Below are positions 1-9,963 of a stretch of DNA of 64,000 nucleotides, piece by piece. Below the pieces are notes generated by a model that saw only the letters and a list, made by a program, of their open reading frames with translations, was not told where the DNA came from and did not search any database. The position numbers and the translations under genes were made by a program. This stretch comes from Bacteroidota bacterium (lineage in GTDB: Bacteria > Bacteroidota > Bacteroidia > Chitinophagales > Chitinophagaceae): positions 1 to 64,000 of the forward strand of contig JAFEAJ010000024.1 in NCBI GenBank assembly GCA_018266455.1, given 5' to 3'. Numbering within the stretch: position 1 is the stretch's first letter; each line of letters starts with the position of its first letter.

Positions 1-64
1 AACTATTTTTCAGTATTATACCTGAAATGATAAAAAGTTGATGTTGCTGAGATTTGAAAGGGCG

Positions 65-1189
65 CTATTTCATTAATTCATAGATGGAAAGCAATTTCCT
101 GGCAGAAGATTCCCAGGTAAACTCGGATGCCCTTAGTTTTCCCTTTTGTTTATAATTTTCTCTCAATTTATTATCTGACAGCATGCTGATAATGCCTTGC
201 GTAATTTCTTCTGCTTTATAAGGGTCAATCAGCAGTGCGGCGCCGGCGGCTATTTCCGGCATAGAAGAAGTGTTGGATGTGATGACAGGAGCGCCGCAGC
301 CCATGGCTTCTAAAATAGGAAGGCCAAAACTTTCGCGCAAAGAAGGGTACAGGAAAACAGATGCGGCGTTATACATCAATGGCATTTCTGTTGGTGATAT
401 ATAACCCGGGAAGATGAACTGTTTCGCATATTTTGAGAGGCCTTCCTGAGAAAGCAATTGATCAACCAGGGCCTTTTCATAGTCAAGAACCACAAGCGGA
501 AGGGCATCTTTTATCTGTTCGCAATAACCGGCAAATGCCCGGATTACATTCGGAGTATTTTTTTTGGGGGCAGTGTTGCCCAGGAACAGCAGGAAGTTTT
601 CGGGAAGATTATGTTTTTTTCTGAAACTGTTTACTTCTTCACCTGAAAAATTACTGTTGAACCGTTTGTTCACAGCATTATGGACTACTCTTATTTTTTC
701 TTCTGGCAATTTTAATTTTTCCAGGATAGTTTGCCTCTCAAAATCAGAAACCGTGATAATGATTTTGCTTTTTTTTGCAACCCGTGGGACAACGAAACGG
801 CGATAAAGGTTACCGAAATTTTGATAGGCAGTTCCCTTAAAATCCACTTTTTCAAGATAGATGATGTCATGAAGCGTCAGCAACAAAGGAACAGGCGGCT
901 TTATTGGCGCAGTATTGCATGTGCAATGAAGGAAATCCGGCTTATTCTTTCTAACAGCTTTGGGTAGCCGAAATTGCTCCCAATCGGCATAAGTATAGGA
1001 ACTAAAGGTATCAATTTTAAAATTTGGCTGTTCGGTTATGCATTGTTTGTCGGCATCATCTTTAGCAAAAAGGATATATTCATTTTTATTATCAAGCTGC
1101 TGGATTTGCCTGATCAGTTCCAGCGCTACCACTTCCATTCCGTGCTTTTTCGCCCTGAAGATGCGCTGCGCTTCAATTCCTATCTTCAT
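65..1189 (-). CDS. Glycosyltransferase family 4-like (GT-B fold)
   Basis: This protein probably transfers a sugar from a nucleotide-sugar donor to a glycan or lipid acceptor in the cytoplasm, for envelope polysaccharide or glycolipid synthesis. The C-terminal half has GT4 (Glycos_transf_1) landmarks: LFLGNTAPKKN opens the donor-binding Rossmann domain, and ESFGLPILEAMGCGAPV carries the EX7E-type motif, followed by the SSMPEIAAGAALL segment. The N-terminal half holds TLHDIIYLE, typical of GT4 acceptor domains. An in-frame GTG/ATG-type start 24 nt upstream exists, but MKIGIEAQRIF is the usual N-terminus of this family, so the start is placed at 1189. The gene reads towards the window edge, and its neighbours there are unseen. 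The exact sugar and acceptor cannot be read from the sequence. Confidence 0.85.
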   Translation of the reverse strand: MKIGIEAQRIFRAKKHGMEVVALELIRQIQQLDNKNEYILFAKDDADKQCITEQPNFKIDTFSSYTYADWEQFRLPKAVRKNKPDFLHCTCNTAPIKPPVPLLLTLHDIIYLEKVDFKGTAYQNFGNLYRRFVVPRVAKKSKIIITVSDFERQTILEKLKLPEEKIRVVHNAVNKRFNSNFSGEEVNSFRKKHNLPENFLLFLGNTAPKKNTPNVIRAFAGYCEQIKDALPLVVLDYEKALVDQLLSQEGLSKYAKQFIFPGYISPTEMPLMYNAASVFLYPSLRESFGLPILEAMGCGAPVITSNTSSMPEIAAGAALLIDPYKAEEITQGIISMLSDNKLRENYKQKGKLRASEFTWESSARKLLSIYELMK

Positions 1190-1297
1190 TTTTCCTGATT
1201 TTAAATTGGGCAAGTTTAATCATTATGGCTCAGGTATGCAAACATTCGAAGAAATGATCCTGGTATTTGTATAAATTACAAGATCAATTTTATTTTT

Positions 1298-2209
1298 ATG
1301 AAGCGTATGCTCACCGCATTTGCCTGCTCCTTTATTATCATGAAAGGGTATCCCCAAGCTGTAATTTCTTTGTATGATGGCAACCTCCCTAACTCCAGGC
1401 CATCTCCTGATGACGAATACCCCACCTATGAAGGAGAAAACAAAATACTTATTGTGCACCATGTTTCACGGCCATCGCTAACCGTATTTCCAGCCGATAA
1501 GAAAAAAGCCAATGGGACTGCTGTTATTATTTGCCCCGGCGGCGGGTATTCTATTCTGGCTGCAAGCCATGAAGGGTATGACGTGGCAAAAAAACTCAAC
1601 GAGTGGGGGATCGCAGCATTTGTGTTGAAATACAGGATACCTGATGATAAGACGATGGTGAACAAAGAAATTGGGCCCTTACAGGATGCGCAACGGGCGA
1701 TACAAATGGTTCGGGAAAATGCAAAGGAATGGGGCATTGATCCGGGGAAAATTGGGATCATGGGTTTTTCGGCAGGCGGCCACCTTGCTTCAACGGCGGG
1801 AACACATTTCACGTCACCAGTAATTGACAACAAGAAAAATACCAGCCTTCGGCCGGATTTTATGATCCTGGTTTATCCAGTCATCAGTTTTACAGATAGC
1901 ATAGGCCATATCGGATCGAGAGATAACCTGCTCGGGAAAAACCCGTCGCCGGAAAAAATAAAAGAATATTCAAATGAGCTGCAGGTAAACGCAGGCACGC
2001 CCCCTGCTTTTTTAGTGCATGCAGGAGATGATGACGTAGTGAAAGTGCAGAACAGTATTTACTTTTATGAGGCGGAGCAAAGAAACAAACTGCCGGCAGC
2101 ATTGCATATTTACCCGCATGGCGGCCATGGCTTTGGCATGAACAACCCAACTACAAAAGACCAATGGATGGAAAGGTTGAGGAATTGGTTGCCTGCACTT
2201 GGGTTTTGA
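1298..2209 (+). CDS. Secreted alpha/beta hydrolase, BD-FAE/acetyl esterase-like
   Basis: This is a probable periplasmic or secreted carbohydrate esterase, of the type that removes acetyl or feruloyl groups from plant polysaccharides. A hydrophobic N-terminus (about residues 1-20, ending GYPQA) looks like a signal peptide. The oxyanion segment CPGGGYS sits near residue 80, the nucleophile elbow GFSAGG puts Ser near 158, the acid is probably in HAGDDDVV and the catalytic His in HGGHGFG near the end. About 303 residues is normal for BD-FAE-like esterases. It is followed 218 bp later by another secreted hydrolase on the same strand. The substrate is inferred from the family only. Confidence 0.85.
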   Translation: MKRMLTAFACSFIIMKGYPQAVISLYDGNLPNSRPSPDDEYPTYEGENKILIVHHVSRPSLTVFPADKKKANGTAVIICPGGGYSILAASHEGYDVAKKLNEWGIAAFVLKYRIPDDKTMVNKEIGPLQDAQRAIQMVRENAKEWGIDPGKIGIMGFSAGGHLASTAGTHFTSPVIDNKKNTSLRPDFMILVYPVISFTDSIGHIGSRDNLLGKNPSPEKIKEYSNELQVNAGTPPAFLVHAGDDDVVKVQNSIYFYEAEQRNKLPAALHIYPHGGHGFGMNNPTTKDQWMERLRNWLPALGF

Positions 2210-2427
2210 ATGGTTTTCGAGATCCAATGTAAAGAAGGTGTTGCAATTTTGAAACAGGGCGCCTGTTTCGTTAATGGGTTGATGAATGGCTTTGCTGGAG
2301 CACAAGAGCGTAGCATGGCGCTGATTGAAAGGCCCTGAACTTTTTTTAAGAAACCCTAACTTCATCAAACTATAACGAAATTATTACTCTTATTACTGTT
2401 TTTCTTTGACCTTAAAAAACATTTAGG

Positions 2428-4275
2428 ATGAAACAGAAATTTTTCATTAGCCTGCTTTTTCTTTTCCAGCTGTGTTTTGCAAATGCACAAAACGATACGG
2501 TAAGTTATTATATAAAGAAAACCTATATGGTCCCAATGCGGGATGGGACAAAACTTTTTACAGTGGTTATGTTGCCGGCCAATTACCCTCATGCAGTTCC
2601 GATATTGATTCAAAGAACCCCTTATGGCGCAGACATCTCTTTGAAAGAAGACTCGGCAATAAGCGTTGATCTGTTGCCGGCTTATTATCGGAGCATGGCA
2701 AGAGAAGGATATATCTTTGTAAGGCAGGACATGCGGGGGAAGTTCAAAAGCGAAGGCACATTTGAAATGAACAGGCCTCTTTATCATTTGCTCAACCCTT
2801 CAAAAACAGATGAAAGCACTGATGCGTCAGATGCTGTTTCCTGGTTAATAAAAAATCTTCCTTACAACAATGGCAAGGCAGGCATTTTTGGGATTTCTTA
2901 CCTGGGATATACAGCCCTTGATGCCATCAGCGATCCCAATCCTGCACTGAAAGCCAGTTCGCCACAGGCTTCTCCCTGCGATATGTTTTTGGGCGATGAC
3001 TTTCATCACAATGGCGCTTTCCGCCTCAGTTATGGTTTTGAATACAGTTATATGGTAGAAAATGCAAAAGAAGCCAACAGCGATTTCCCTTTTCCGCAGT
3101 TTGATCTGTTTAACTGGTACCTTAATCTTGGGCCGCTTAAAAACGTGAATGAAAAATTTTACAAAAACCGGCTCCCGGCATGGAATGATTTTGTGAACCA
3201 CCCCAATTATGACGGCTTTTGGAAAAGACAGTCTATGTTGAACCAAATAGCCTATCCGGCAATTCCTGTGATGCATGTTGGAGGATATTACGACCAGGAA
3301 GACCTGAACGGGCCTCAGATCATGTATGAACATCTTGAAAAAAAAGACAGTTCCAATCGCAATTTTATTGTACTGGGGCCCTGGTTTCATGGTGAATGGG
3401 CATGGCCAAATGGAGACAGTCTTGGCAAAATCAATTTCGAGAGCAATACCTCTGCATATTTTCAGGAGCTGCAAAAAAAATGGTTCGATCATTGGCTGAA
3501 AGGAAAGGATGAAGGCTGGTTTCCCGAAGCCACTTGTTTTCAAACAGGCAGCAATCAATGGAAGACCTATCATGCCTGGCCGCCAAAAGAAGCAGAAGCA
3601 AAAAAATTGTATGTGCATTCAAACGGCACATGCAGTTTTGAGAAACCCACGTTAACAGCAGGTGATGTAAGCTATGTGAGCGATCCTGCCAAACCGGTTC
3701 CTTATCGCGAATTGCCGATTGAAGCCACTTATGGAAAAGGCAGCCAGTGGAGGTCATGGCAGGTACAGGACCAGCGATTTGTAAGTACGAGGCCGGATGT
3801 GATCAGCTTTACCGCTGATGGCTTGCGCGAAAACCTGGTTGTTACCGGTAACGTAAAAGCACACCTTCTCGTAAGCACTACCGGCACGGATGCTGATTTT
3901 GTGGTAAAACTGATCGATGTGTATCCCGATTTTGATACCGTGAACTTATCTATGAGCGGCTATCAGTTCCCAGTAACAATGGAAGTTTTTAGAGGCAGGT
4001 TCAGAAAAAGTTTTAAAAAGCCAATCCCGTTTGTACCAGGCAAGCCGGAAGAAATAGTCATTGACCTCCACCAGGTCAACCATGCTTTTTTAAAAGGGCA
4101 CAAAATAATGATCCAGATCCAAAGCAGTTGGTTCCCGGTCATTGACAGGAACCCGCAGAAATTTATCCCAAATATTTTTGAAGCCAAGCAAAGCGATTTT
4201 ATCAAAGCGGCAGAAACGGTTTACTGTAATAAAAACCTGTCCACTTATCTCGAATTGCCGGTTATGAAGGACTGA
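2428..4275 (+). CDS. CocE/NonD family secreted hydrolase (X-Pro dipeptidyl-peptidase S15-like)
   Basis: This is a serine hydrolase of the CocE/NonD and glutaryl-7-ACA acylase group, which cleaves esters or amides. The start MKQKFFISLLFLFQLCFANAQ is a clear signal peptide. The S15 catalytic domain follows: PMRDGTKL near residue 37, QRTPYGAD, RQDMRGKF, and the nucleophile elbow GISYLG with Ser near 157. GPWFHGEWAW probably carries the catalytic His. The C-terminal third is the jelly-roll domain of the family (PF08530-like), ending with the IQSSWFPVIDRNPQ signature. Its length of 615 residues fits the family. The physiological substrate is unknown; related Bacteroidota proteins are thought to be exported peptidases or esterases. 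Confidence 0.9.
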   Translation: MKQKFFISLLFLFQLCFANAQNDTVSYYIKKTYMVPMRDGTKLFTVVMLPANYPHAVPILIQRTPYGADISLKEDSAISVDLLPAYYRSMAREGYIFVRQDMRGKFKSEGTFEMNRPLYHLLNPSKTDESTDASDAVSWLIKNLPYNNGKAGIFGISYLGYTALDAISDPNPALKASSPQASPCDMFLGDDFHHNGAFRLSYGFEYSYMVENAKEANSDFPFPQFDLFNWYLNLGPLKNVNEKFYKNRLPAWNDFVNHPNYDGFWKRQSMLNQIAYPAIPVMHVGGYYDQEDLNGPQIMYEHLEKKDSSNRNFIVLGPWFHGEWAWPNGDSLGKINFESNTSAYFQELQKKWFDHWLKGKDEGWFPEATCFQTGSNQWKTYHAWPPKEAEAKKLYVHSNGTCSFEKPTLTAGDVSYVSDPAKPVPYRELPIEATYGKGSQWRSWQVQDQRFVSTRPDVISFTADGLRENLVVTGNVKAHLLVSTTGTDADFVVKLIDVYPDFDTVNLSMSGYQFPVTMEVFRGRFRKSFKKPIPFVPGKPEEIVIDLHQVNHAFLKGHKIMIQIQSSWFPVIDRNPQKFIPNIFEAKQSDFIKAAETVYCNKNLSTYLELPVMKD

Positions 4276-4644
4276 AACATGACGCAGGCCCTACGGGCAT
4301 TGATTCAGTACAGAGCTCGGGCGGGGCATACTTCGACAGTCAGCTACTGCTGCTGTATGGTTGCTACAATGAGGCAATGTTCCTGGCAAATGCTGATGAC
4401 GCCGCGATGCCTGTTTCTTCCACATGCGCTTCTTCTCAGACAATTTTAAAAGTTTGGGCGCATTTCAAGTTGTCGTTTTCTTTTAATCTTTTTTCTCCGC
4501 AGAGTCCAGTCAACACGCAAGGCTCTGGGTTGAGACTCTGAGAAAGGGAAAGGCTATTACAAAATGAAAGAATTTGTCAGCTATTTAATCTTTTAAAAAA
4601 TTTAATTGCTATCTTACATTATCTTATAATAACCCCTTGTGCGA
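4276..4644. other. Gene-free stretch between hydrolase gene and IS remnant
   Basis: I see no convincing open reading frame, RNA gene or terminator here. The last 60 bases are AT-rich and lead into the 3' end of the transposase relic. No 5' portion of the truncated protease gene on the far side of the insertion is recognisable here, so the insertion was accompanied by a deletion or rearrangement. Confidence 0.5.
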
Positions 4645-5560
4645 TTAAGCTGCCAGGGCATGTTTTAAATGATTAATAGGTTTTTGTTGTTGGTAGTTAA
4701 TCCATTGCAGCATGCTTACTGCTGCAATCTTACTGATCAGCCTGGTTTTTAATCCACTCAAAGACTTTGCATAATTTCTTTTCAGCATCATTTGATCACA
4801 TATCACATAATTGAGAAAATAATGTTTCGATTCTTTTTCTTGACTTTCTGAAAACCGGATGCCAGCCCTTTTGTTCTTTTTGATTGCTCCTGCAAGGCGT
4901 TTCTAATTGCACATTGCAATGATGAAACAAATCAGTTTGTATCTGTTTTGATAAATATCCTTTATCGCCAATCAAGACAGCATTTTTCATAGGGCTGTTG
5001 GCAACTTCGTTTAAATAATAGACATCATGTACACTGGCTTTGGTCAAATCCATGCTGTAAAAAACACCCTTCACCGATGTCACTAAGTGAAGCTTATATC
5101 CATAATAATAGCTTTTGGTTACTGCTGAGAAACCCTTGTCCGGGGCGGGTTCAAAGAAATCTTTTCCAAACTTGCATCGCTTCTCCCTGGCGATTTTACA
5201 AACAGGGACCGGAATAGAATCAATCAGAAAAATATTCTCCCCCACATTGAGCTTTTCTGATAGATGGCGAGCTGCTTCCTGAATGTATAGCTGTAAGCGC
5301 CGTCGTCGCTTATTGAAGTTGCTGCGATCAATTAACTCCGGAAATTCCCTGCAATAATCTTTCTTCAACTTGCTCCACAAATAATTCTCAGAATCAATTC
5401 CCAGGGACTCCGCACACATTGACAGGGCAATAATGCTACAATCATTCATCTTGGGCAGCCGTGGATAAAACTGGAGGTTGCCTTCGCTATTCAATTTATC
5501 TGACAAAGAACTTTTGACGATTTTATAAATTTTGTCGAAATTTGTCTTGAAGTTGTGCAT
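4645..5560 (-). pseudogene. IS982-family transposase, frameshifted near the 3' end
   Basis: The first 254 codons encode an IS982-type DDE transposase: IFLIDSIPVPVCK, the GFSAVTKSYYYGYKLHL block, VLIGDKGYLSK and a C-terminal RKRIETLFSQL. The frame then ends after QLCDM. The continuation is intact in another frame: removing one copy of a 7-bp tandem repeat (TATGTGA twice, plus strand about 4796-4809 read in reverse) restores QLCDQMMLKRNYAKSLSG and onward to a natural stop at 4645, giving about 303 residues, the normal IS982 length. The element is therefore recently inactivated. I could not define matching terminal inverted repeats or a target-site duplication, so element ends are left open. The element borders a 5'-truncated gene. 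Confidence 0.88.
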
Positions 5561-5603
5561 TGAAAAAATTTAAGCACTTTTTCTAAGCAAATACTGTACT
5601 GTA

Positions 5604-6398
5604 TTGGCTTTTATGCATAGCCTCTTTTTTCACTATTCACATTCTTTCAATCGCACAACGGGTTATATTTCTATGTTTGTTTACGGAGGCAATACAAATG
5701 TTCCCGGAGGATGGGTTCAAGCATGGGCTATATTGTCTGGTGTGCATCTTGACATGTTTATTGATTACCATATTGACAATCCTGCGACTGCTTCCCAAGC
5801 TTTTTCATCTGATTGGATCAAAGGAACTTTTTATCATGAATTGAGTCACGCGAGTCAATACGTTCAGGCAGGAAGCTCGTGGTATAATAATTTTGTGAAT
5901 GCTGAACTGGATGAGCAATATAAATATCCCTCCGGTCAATACAATCCTTATGGCACGGGGGGAAGCAGCAATTCCCCAATAATAGCTCTTGGAGAAGCAT
6001 GGGCATACCACATGGGATTTTATCTGGCCAATCAAAAATATAATGTTGAAAATAGTTTAAAAGGAGATGCTGAGGCATTTGTGCAGCCTGCGCTCAGTGA
6101 TTATAGCAACATTGGCAATGATGGGTTTTCATTAGAAAATTTTACGCCTGCATTGCCTAACGATGGTTTTAAATGGATACCTAAAGGGCTGATGCTTGAT
6201 TTGATGGATAATACATTAGAGCCCACAAGGACTAAAGTTAATGACCTAGTATCAGGTTATACTATTCAGCAAATATTTGCTGCATTGCAATCAGATGTTT
6301 CGACTATTGCTCAATTTAAAGCAAGACTGTTGCAGCAAAATCCAAATAATCCGACGAATAATCAAATAAACAATTTGTTTGCATCTTATGGGTACTAA
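5604..6398 (+). CDS. Zinc-protease-like protein, probably 5'-truncated
   Basis: No named family is recognised with certainty. The sequence contains HELSHASQY (HExxH zinc-binding motif) and, about 60 residues later, ALGEAWAYHMG, which could supply the third Glu ligand as in gluzincins. There is no signal peptide and no good start: the only possible initiators are a TTG at 5604 or an ATG at 5613, and the frame runs open into the IS982 remnant just upstream. This is best read as the 3' part of a secreted metallopeptidase-like gene whose 5' end was lost at the insertion. It may still be translated as a fragment. Its stop overlaps the start of the next gene by 11 nt, so the two formed an operon. 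Confidence 0.6.
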   Translation: MAFMHSLFFHYSHSFNRTTGYISMFVYGGNTNVPGGWVQAWAILSGVHLDMFIDYHIDNPATASQAFSSDWIKGTFYHELSHASQYVQAGSSWYNNFVNAELDEQYKYPSGQYNPYGTGGSSNSPIIALGEAWAYHMGFYLANQKYNVENSLKGDAEAFVQPALSDYSNIGNDGFSLENFTPALPNDGFKWIPKGLMLDLMDNTLEPTRTKVNDLVSGYTIQQIFAALQSDVSTIAQFKARLLQQNPNNPTNNQINNLFASYGY

Positions 6399-7026
6399 TA
6401 TAAAGAATATACAGGTTTTGGCTACGCTCTTTTTGTTTGCAATTTACGGTTGCAATAGCTGTAAATCTCTTTGCGTAAGTGGGAAAACCGAATATTTTTT
6501 TAATGCAGGAACTGCAAATTTTTATCCAGATAAAGACAGTATCAAAGTTGGGGACACTCTATGGTTCACCTCAATTATTCCTAAAAGAATGCGACCAATT
6601 CAGAATAGCCAACCAGTTGGTGACAGCATTGATTTCAGTGGAGCATCAGATATGACAACAGATTTAGCCTTAACCTCACCATTAGGTATAGGCTCACAAA
6701 CAGGTGCTGTTGACTCGTTTTTCATTGTGCCAATAAAAGGGAATCTTCAACCAAACTCGCTTATACCACATTCTGCAAAAAATGTCCATTTTATAGAGGA
6801 AAACAATGATTATTTTCTTTCTCTTTTCTTAGTCGCCCAAAAAAAGGGAATTTATTTTGCTGATATTGCCGATATTTTTCAAGCTAAAAAAAATTGTGAG
6901 GTTGCGTCTATTGGTATTCACATAATAGATGCCGATAAACATTTGCATTATTTACAAGATATTTATTATGGGGGCAGGCCCATTGCTCCAATAGACAGCA
7001 ATTCGTATTGTTTCAAAGTATATTAA
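6388..7026 (+). CDS. Hypothetical lipoprotein
   Basis: No family is recognised. The N-terminus from the ATG at 6388 is MGTNIKNIQVLATLFLFAIYGC, a lipoprotein signal with a lipobox-like IYGC, so the mature protein should be lipid-anchored at the periplasmic face of the outer or inner membrane. The mature part (about 190 residues) is beta-rich in appearance and has the phrase DSIKVGDTLWFTS, often seen in Bacteroidota surface lipoproteins with an Ig-like or jelly-roll fold. The start overlaps the 3' end of the truncated zinc-protease gene, which implies co-transcription and a shared surface role. Confidence 0.7.
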   Translation: MGTNIKNIQVLATLFLFAIYGCNSCKSLCVSGKTEYFFNAGTANFYPDKDSIKVGDTLWFTSIIPKRMRPIQNSQPVGDSIDFSGASDMTTDLALTSPLGIGSQTGAVDSFFIVPIKGNLQPNSLIPHSAKNVHFIEENNDYFLSLFLVAQKKGIYFADIADIFQAKKNCEVASIGIHIIDADKHLHYLQDIYYGGRPIAPIDSNSYCFKVY

Positions 7027-7089
7027 ACCAATTGCGATATAGGAGTTTTCCTGTAGTACAGTTCATCTAAAAGATATTCAGGAATTTTT

Positions 7090-7632
7090 ATGAAATTTTT
7101 ATTTATCATTTTATCCATATTTATCTTTAAAATTTCAAGTGCAGCTTCCAATGCACAACAAAAATATTTCGACACAACAATAATCCGCTCCTCCAGAGAT
7201 TATAAATTAAATGAAGATGATTTTTTGAAGACTTATGGGAACGACGACTCCTCCAAAGCATTGATAAAATATTTCTTCTACAAACGAAGCGCCAGCAAAA
7301 AAATGATTTATATCCCGTTAATTGTTGATGCTGCAATAACACCTTTAGTTTTTGTTTTCGCAAATACCAAAAAAGATAATCCTACCGTACGGGATGATTA
7401 CCCGGGGCTGCTTTTAATCTTTCTTGCATTTTTTGCAACAACTGCAACCATAGCACTTGCTATAAACGGTTCTGTCAGGTTGTTAATTTTTTCAAAGAAA
7501 AAACTACTTCACCATCTTGATAATTATATTGCCGGGAAACCAATTCCCAAACGTATTACAAAAACTAAGATATTCGTTGCCTTTCTTCATGGCGCGAAAA
7601 CAATTAAACGGCATCCTTTCACCAGACAGTAA
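7090..7632 (+). CDS. Hypothetical protein with signal peptide and two membrane segments
   Basis: No family is recognised. The N-terminus MKFLFIILSIFIFKISSAAS is a signal peptide or first membrane segment. Two later hydrophobic stretches (about residues 75-92 and 104-128) would span the membrane, and the C-terminus is basic (many Lys/Arg). The central part YGNDDSSKALIKYFFYKR resembles small Bacteroidota inner-membrane proteins of unknown role. It lies 63 bp after the lipoprotein gene on the same strand and may belong to the same operon. Confidence 0.6.
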   Translation: MKFLFIILSIFIFKISSAASNAQQKYFDTTIIRSSRDYKLNEDDFLKTYGNDDSSKALIKYFFYKRSASKKMIYIPLIVDAAITPLVFVFANTKKDNPTVRDDYPGLLLIFLAFFATTATIALAINGSVRLLIFSKKKLLHHLDNYIAGKPIPKRITKTKIFVAFLHGAKTIKRHPFTRQ

Positions 7633-7966
7633 AATGGCATCCTGAGATTCCGCCTCCACACTCGCCATCGCCCTACCTGGCGAAAGTACCAGGGCAGGCA
7701 ATGAGAGAAGGGTATTTGCGCCATTGAATAAGCCGTTTTTTATTTACAAATCACAAAGACACAAGTACGCCAACACATGTGGTAAAGCTGCATACTTGCA
7801 CCAGTAAGGTAATAATAGTAAGGGGTTGATTGCCGCTGGAGCCAGAGATTCCGCCCTTGTCAACCTAAAAGCGCACATTTCAGCGCATATAGTACAGCGG
7901 TTATGATTATCTTTGCGCCCTCGGAAATTTTGTTCACCAGGCAAGTGTCCTTAAAATTTCAACATT
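7633..7966. other. Intergenic region before trhO
   Basis: This 334-bp stretch holds no convincing gene. It contains two short direct repeats (GAGATTCCGCC at about 7641 and 7848) and, near its end, a Bacteroidota -7 promoter element listed separately. Confidence 0.5.
7908..7915 (+). promoter_or_regulatory. -7 promoter element of trhO (TATCTTTG)
   Basis: TATCTTTG followed by CG matches the Bacteroidota -7 consensus TAnnTTTG for the primary sigma factor. It lies 52 nt before the trhO start codon. A clear TTTG -33 box is not visible. Confidence 0.55.
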
Positions 7967-9016
7967 ATGGCAGCATTGCACAACCGGGTTTCACAAAAGG
8001 AGCTCAAAGAAAGATTATACCAGGAAACAGGGCCTCGCACCACGATCTCGTTTTACCAGTATTTTTTTATTGAAGACCCGCAAAAATTCCGCGATGAGCT
8101 GTACAGGTCACTGCATGCACTGAATGTGTTCGGGCGGGTTTATGTGGCAGGCGAAGGCATCAATGCGCAGATAAGCGTTCCAGGGAGCAATTTTGAGTTG
8201 CTTAAAAATTGCCTGTATGCCATCAGGCCGCTCAATAACCTTCGGCTGAACATAGCTGTTGAAGACGATGGCAAATCATTTTGGGTGCTGAAAATAAAAG
8301 TGCGCGAAAAAATTGTCGCAGATGGCATTACCGACCCTTTGTTCGATATGAGCAGGAAAGGGAAATACGTTGATGCCGTACAATTCAATACACTGACCGA
8401 AGACCCCGCGACCGTTGTGGTGGATATGCGCAACCATTACGAGTATGAAGTAGGGCATTTCAGAAATGCGATCGAAGTGCCATCGGATACTTTTCGCGAA
8501 CAGTTGCCCATGAGCGCCGACATGCTTAATAGCCAGAAAGACAAAAATATTATTATGTATTGCACCGGCGGCATCCGTTGCGAAAAAGCCAGCGCTTACC
8601 TGTTGCATAAGGGATTCAAGAATGTTTTTCACCTGGAAGGTGGGATCATCAATTATGCCAAACAGGCAAAAGAAAAAAAACTGGAAAACAAATTCATAGG
8701 GAAAAATTTTGTTTTCGATGACAGGCTGGGAGAGCGGGTTACGGAAGATGTTATTGCCAAATGCCACCAGTGCGGAAAGCCTGCCGATACCCACACGAAC
8801 TGCAAAAATGATGCTTGCCATTTGTTGTTCATTCAATGCGATGAATGTGCCAGGGAGTTCAGCGGGTGCTGCAGTGCAGCATGCAAAGAAATATATGAAA
8901 TGCCTGAAGGCGAACAAAAACAGCTGCGCAAAGGAAAGATGAATGACATAATGATATTTAATAAATCGAGGCACAGGCTAAGGCCGAGCCTCGGGGACAG
9001 GTTGAAAGATGTTTGA
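7967..9016 (+). CDS. trhO: tRNA uridine(34) hydroxylase (rhodanese-type TrhO)
   Basis: TrhO hydroxylates uridine 34 of certain tRNAs, the first step of 5-methoxyuridine-type wobble modification. The N-terminal acylphosphatase-like domain (about residues 27-115, with [12 protein letters not shown]) is followed by a rhodanese domain (about 135-240) containing [19 protein letters not shown] and the active-site loop [12 protein letters not shown], which places the catalytic Cys near residue 199. The C-terminus has a Cys-rich segment ([11 protein letters not shown], then CKNDACH, CDECA and CCSAAC) that can bind zinc and is usual in the longer TrhO proteins. The 349-residue length fits. The ATG start follows a recognisable -7 element. 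Confidence 0.93.
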   Translation: MAALHNRVSQKELKERLYQETGPRTTISFYQYFFIEDPQKFRDELYRSLHALNVFGRVYVAGEGINAQISVPGSNFELLKNCLYAIRPLNNLRLNIAVEDDGKSFWVLKIKVREKIVADGITDPLFDMSRKGKYVDAVQFNTLTEDPATVVVDMRNHYEYEVGHFRNAIEVPSDTFREQLPMSADMLNSQKDKNIIMYCTGGIRCEKASAYLLHKGFKNVFHLEGGIINYAKQAKEKKLENKFIGKNFVFDDRLGERVTEDVIAKCHQCGKPADTHTNCKNDACHLLFIQCDECAREFSGCCSAACKEIYEMPEGEQKQLRKGKMNDIMIFNKSRHRLRPSLGDRLKDV

Positions 9017-9156
9017 GGGTTATTGGCGGGCCGCGCTTTGCCGAATAGGGTTTCTGCAGCACAAGCGAGCGTGGCAACGATGCCCAATCAGGAGGTTATG
9101 CCCGTTACACAAAATAAAAAAATCCTAAGTATTATTTCTGAACCAAAAAATTGACC

Positions 9157-9963
9157 ATGAAAAAACTCTTAACAGCAGCCGCATTATCCATTGCATCAGG
9201 TTGTACGCACAATGCCATTACCGGCCGGAGCCAGTTGATACTTTATCCCGAATCTGAAATACAGACCATGGCAGCAGGGCAATATAAAGAATTCCTCACC
9301 AGCAATAAAGTGGTTACCGTTGCATCAAACAAACATGATGTGGACATGGTCCGCCGGGTGGGCGAAAGAATTTCGACTGCTATTACCGCATATTATAACC
9401 AGCAGGGCCTTGGAAAAGAGCTCGATGGCTACCATTGGGAATATAACCTGGTCGATTCGAAAGAAGTAAATGCATGGTGCATGCCCGGGGGGAAGATTGT
9501 GGTGTACACCGGGCTGTTGCCCATTACGCAAAGCGAGACCGCACTGGCCATTGTGTTAGGCCATGAAATTACACATGCGCTTGCGCGCCATGGCAATGAA
9601 AGGTTAAGCCAGGGAATGGTGCAGCAATTGGGCGGTGTTGCTTTGTCGGTAGCCGTTGCCAATAAACCAGCGGAAACCCAGGCGCTTTTTTTGGATGCGT
9701 ATGGCATTGGCAGCAATGTGGGCGTGCTGCTGCCTTTTTCGCGCCAGCAGGAATTAGAAGCTGACAGGCTGGGCTTGAGGTTCGCGGCTATGGCAGGATA
9801 TGACCCGAGAGAAGCTATCCCTTTCTGGCAAAGGATGAAAGCAGCTTCGGGAAACAATCATCCCCCACTGATATTAAGCACACACCCGTTGGATGACACG
9901 CGCATTGCGAAATTGCAGGAAGCCATGCCGGATGCGCTGAAATATTATAGCCCCGGGAAATAA
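9157..9963 (+). CDS. M48 family zinc metallopeptidase lipoprotein
   Basis: This is a periplasmic Loip/YcaL-type M48 protease, probably involved in quality control or processing of outer-membrane proteins. From the ATG at 9157 the N-terminus is MKKLLTAAALSIASGCTHN, with lipobox SGC. The zinc motif HEITHALARHG has His 136, Glu 137 and His 140, and the third ligand Glu lies in QQELEADRLGLRFAAMAGYDP. The conserved NAWCMPGGKIVVYTGLL segment precedes the catalytic helix. At 268 residues it is full length. A close paralogue lies at 13667 within the two-component regulon; this copy has no regulon promoter. Confidence 0.92.
   Translation: MKKLLTAAALSIASGCTHNAITGRSQLILYPESEIQTMAAGQYKEFLTSNKVVTVASNKHDVDMVRRVGERISTAITAYYNQQGLGKELDGYHWEYNLVDSKEVNAWCMPGGKIVVYTGLLPITQSETALAIVLGHEITHALARHGNERLSQGMVQQLGGVALSVAVANKPAETQALFLDAYGIGSNVGVLLPFSRQQELEADRLGLRFAAMAGYDPREAIPFWQRMKAASGNNHPPLILSTHPLDDTRIAKLQEAMPDALKYYSPGK

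Noticed and set aside
4595..5573. An 11-bp direct repeat AAAAAATTTAA on both sides of the IS982 remnant
   Set aside because: It is low-complexity AT-rich sequence, longer than usual IS982 target duplications, and no inverted repeats adjoin it, so it is not called a target-site duplication.
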